From NCBI GenBank assembly GCA_002393725.1, contig DGTJ01000128.1:1-24815 (forward strand): 24,815 bases of DNA, written 5' to 3'. This DNA is from Prevotella sp. UBA4339 (GTDB taxonomy: Bacteria > Bacteroidota > Bacteroidia > Bacteroidales > Bacteroidaceae). The notes under the pieces were generated by a model. That model was not told the DNA's origin. It was given only the letters and a program-made list of their open reading frames with translations, and made no database searches. The position numbers were made by a program, and so were the translations under genes. Positions 23,636-24,815 of this stretch are shown in pieces (within the stretch, counting starts at the first letter, position 1; the number at the start of each line of letters is the position of its first letter).

Positions 23636-23665
23636 AAGGGAGCCGCCTGTGAAGGTAGCTCCCTT
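23636..23665 (-). terminator. Terminator of the sugar dehydratase gene, possibly bidirectional
   Basis: AAGGGAGC (23636-23643) pairs with GCTCCCTT (23658-23665), with an inner CCT/AGG stem and GTGA loop. On the minus strand the hairpin runs into TTTTACTTT, as expected for a terminator just after the stop codon of the minus-strand gene. On the plus strand the T run is poor, but the hairpin could still end the transcript from the orphan promoter. Confidence 0.75.
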
Positions 23666-23686
23666 GTTATATATAAAAATATTATT

Positions 23687-24815
23687 TCACTTATCCAGTT
23701 TCTCGTATATCGAGTTGTTGCTCTTATACTCCGGCACAATCTCCTTCATCTTCTTCACCGTCGCCATATCGTCATAACGCTTTGAAATCTCAATAAGTTC
23801 GTCAATGTCCTTACATACTTTATCATAATCATACTCTCGGACCTCTGCGATACGGATCTTTTCATGGAAAGTAGGCTTGGTGCCTTCCAGTTCATTCAGT
23901 ACCTCTTCATAGAGTTTCTCTCCAGGTCGCAGGCCAGTGAACTTAATCTCCACATTCTTAGCACCTGACAGTTTGATCATCCTCTTTGCCAGATCGGCAA
24001 TTTTCACAGGCTTACCCATATCAAAGACGAATATCTCACCACCATTGCCCTTTGTTCCTGCCTCAAGCACAAGTTTACAAGCCTCAGGTATGAGCATAAA
24101 GAACCTTACTATTCTCTCGTCGGTAACGGTCACTGGGCCACCGTTCTTTATCTGTTCCCTGAACAATGGAATCACGGAGCCATTTGAACCGAGCACATTA
24201 CCGAATCTTGTTGTCACGAATTGAGTTCTTGCCATCGGTCCGCCAATCTGACTTGCGGTGATAAAACTCTCGCGATTTCCCAAATGAACGAGATGAGAAG
24301 CGACCTTTTTCTCCTTGATAGCCTGGTCAAGGCTCTGCACGTAAATCTCGCATATACGCTTCGAGCAGCCCATAACATTTGTTGGGTTAACGGCTTTGTC
24401 AGTCGATACCATCACGAACTTCTTGACACCGTATTTCACGCTGAGGTCGGCAATCACCTTCGTACCATATATATTATTCTGTACAGCCTCAGACGGATTG
24501 TTCTCCATCATTGGCACATGCTTATATGCAGCAGCATGGAAGACGTAGTCTGGCTGGAATTTCTTGAAGATCTCCTCCATTCTGTCTGACTTGCAGATGC
24601 TTGTCACCACTGTCTCTGCCGGGATATTCGGGAACTCTTTCTGCATCATCAGGCGAATGTCATGCTCTGGAGTCTCAGCCTGGTCGATAAGCATCATAGA
24701 TGCAGGCTCAAACTTAGCCACCTGGCGCACCATCTCACTACCGATAGAGCCTGCAGAACCAGTAATCAGGACGCGCTGCCCCTTGAGCAATTCACCGACC
24801 GATTTGAGGTCAACA
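23687..24815 (-). CDS. Nucleoside-diphosphate-sugar dehydratase/epimerase, CapD/WbpM/PglF type (partial)
   Basis: The frame is still open at the right edge of the window, so the 5' part is missing; 375 residues are visible. These enzymes convert UDP-GlcNAc-type sugars (usually by 4,6-dehydration) for capsule, O-antigen or glycoprotein glycans. Visible are the Rossmann nucleotide-binding GSAGSIGSE, HAAAYKHVPMME, the active-site block VSTDKAVNPTNVMGCSKR (the M-x-x-x-K variant of the SDR Y-x-x-x-K pair typical of WbpM/PglF), RFGNVLGSNGSVIP, and GLRPGEKLYEE near the end. An extra stretch of about 20-25 residues (around HLVHLGNRESFITASQ) separates YVQSLDQ from FVTTRFGN. Full-length relatives carry an N-terminal membrane part, which would lie outside the window; whether it is present cannot be told. 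It is convergent with addB and has its own terminator. Confidence 0.9.
   Translation of the reverse strand, partial: VDLKSVGELLKGQRVLITGSAGSIGSEMVRQVAKFEPASMMLIDQAETPEHDIRLMMQKEFPNIPAETVVTSICKSDRMEEIFKKFQPDYVFHAAAYKHVPMMENNPSEAVQNNIYGTKVIADLSVKYGVKKFVMVSTDKAVNPTNVMGCSKRICEIYVQSLDQAIKEKKVASHLVHLGNRESFITASQIGGPMARTQFVTTRFGNVLGSNGSVIPLFREQIKNGGPVTVTDERIVRFFMLIPEACKLVLEAGTKGNGGEIFVFDMGKPVKIADLAKRMIKLSGAKNVEIKFTGLRPGEKLYEEVLNELEGTKPTFHEKIRIAEVREYDYDKVCKDIDELIEISKRYDDMATVKKMKEIVPEYKSNNSIYEKLDK

Larger units (their letters stand above)
23028..23686. other. Long intergenic region with orphan promoter and hairpins
   Basis: 659 bases without a confident gene lie between addB and the convergent sugar dehydratase gene. 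In order it holds a long hairpin (23077-23110), a short palindrome (23145-23157), a strong promoter (23164-23195), and a hairpin at the predicted RNA 5' end (ACGTTATC, 23199-23206, pairing with 23214-23221 with one G-U pair). Then come a 36-codon ORF, small stems (AAAGCA/TGCTTT at 23333-23355; CTGCA/TGCAG at 23388-23401), an 87-codon stop-free frame, a palindrome at 23418-23438 and a terminator hairpin at 23636-23665. No tRNA, RNase P or tmRNA signature was recognised. Confidence 0.7.

Noticed and set aside
1..24815. tRNA, rRNA, CRISPR arrays, insertion sequences, integrases
   Set aside because: Looked for by eye in intergenic and coding regions; no cloverleaf, array of spaced repeats, transposase or terminal inverted repeats with target duplications was recognised.

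Overview
The window looks like an ordinary chromosomal stretch of a Bacteroidetes bacterium, most likely a Prevotellaceae (Prevotella or close relative) of moderate GC. This rests on three things: a short primary sigma factor without region 1.1; several promoters of the Bacteroidetes type (TTTG at about -33 and TAnnTTTG at about -7); and the style of the predicted proteins (AddAB-like pair, secreted C69 peptidase, short CstA, DUF5686-like outer membrane protein). No rRNA, tRNA, CRISPR array, insertion sequence or prophage was seen.

Layout. The 3' end of rpsA (1-572, +) meets a minus-strand gene cluster at a strong, symmetrical terminator hairpin (about 593-624). The cluster, in transcription order, is cstA, a small outer membrane barrel gene, nadC and a secreted C69 dipeptidase gene (5219 down to 639). 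Its gaps are 4 to 27 bases, so it is probably one operon. A divergent control region (5220-5339) separates it from a plus-strand hexuronate block: a secreted GHL10/YngK-like glycoside hydrolase, mannonate dehydratase (uxuA), fructuronate reductase (uxuB) and, from its own well-formed promoter, tagaturonate reductase (uxaB). Together UxuB and UxuA take fructuronate through mannonate to 2-keto-3-deoxygluconate, and UxaB makes altronate on the galacturonate branch. The uronate isomerase, altronate dehydratase and KDG kinase/aldolase genes are not in the window.

uvrA starts two bases after uxaB, with a TTG codon, so excision repair appears to be read through from a sugar-acid gene. The primary sigma factor gene rpoD follows with its own promoter. 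Next comes a three-gene unit from a clear promoter at 15073-15103: an outer membrane DUF5686-like protein that overlaps the start of an AddA-like helicase-nuclease, followed by an AddB-like nuclease. Both nuclease active sites are intact, and AddB carries the four cysteines expected of an iron-sulphur nuclease. AddA carries an unusual serine homopolymer tract between helicase motifs.

The one long stretch without a confident gene (23028-23686) is not empty. It has a near-perfect promoter, several hairpins, a 36-codon ORF, and an overlapping 87-codon stop-free frame lacking a start codon. This may be a small RNA, a small protein or a frameshifted gene, and it is the most puzzling part of the window. 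The window closes with the minus-strand 3' part of a nucleoside-diphosphate-sugar dehydratase of the CapD/WbpM/PglF type, which is cut by the window edge. I did not find a convincing new multigene system; the less expected items are listed as findings.
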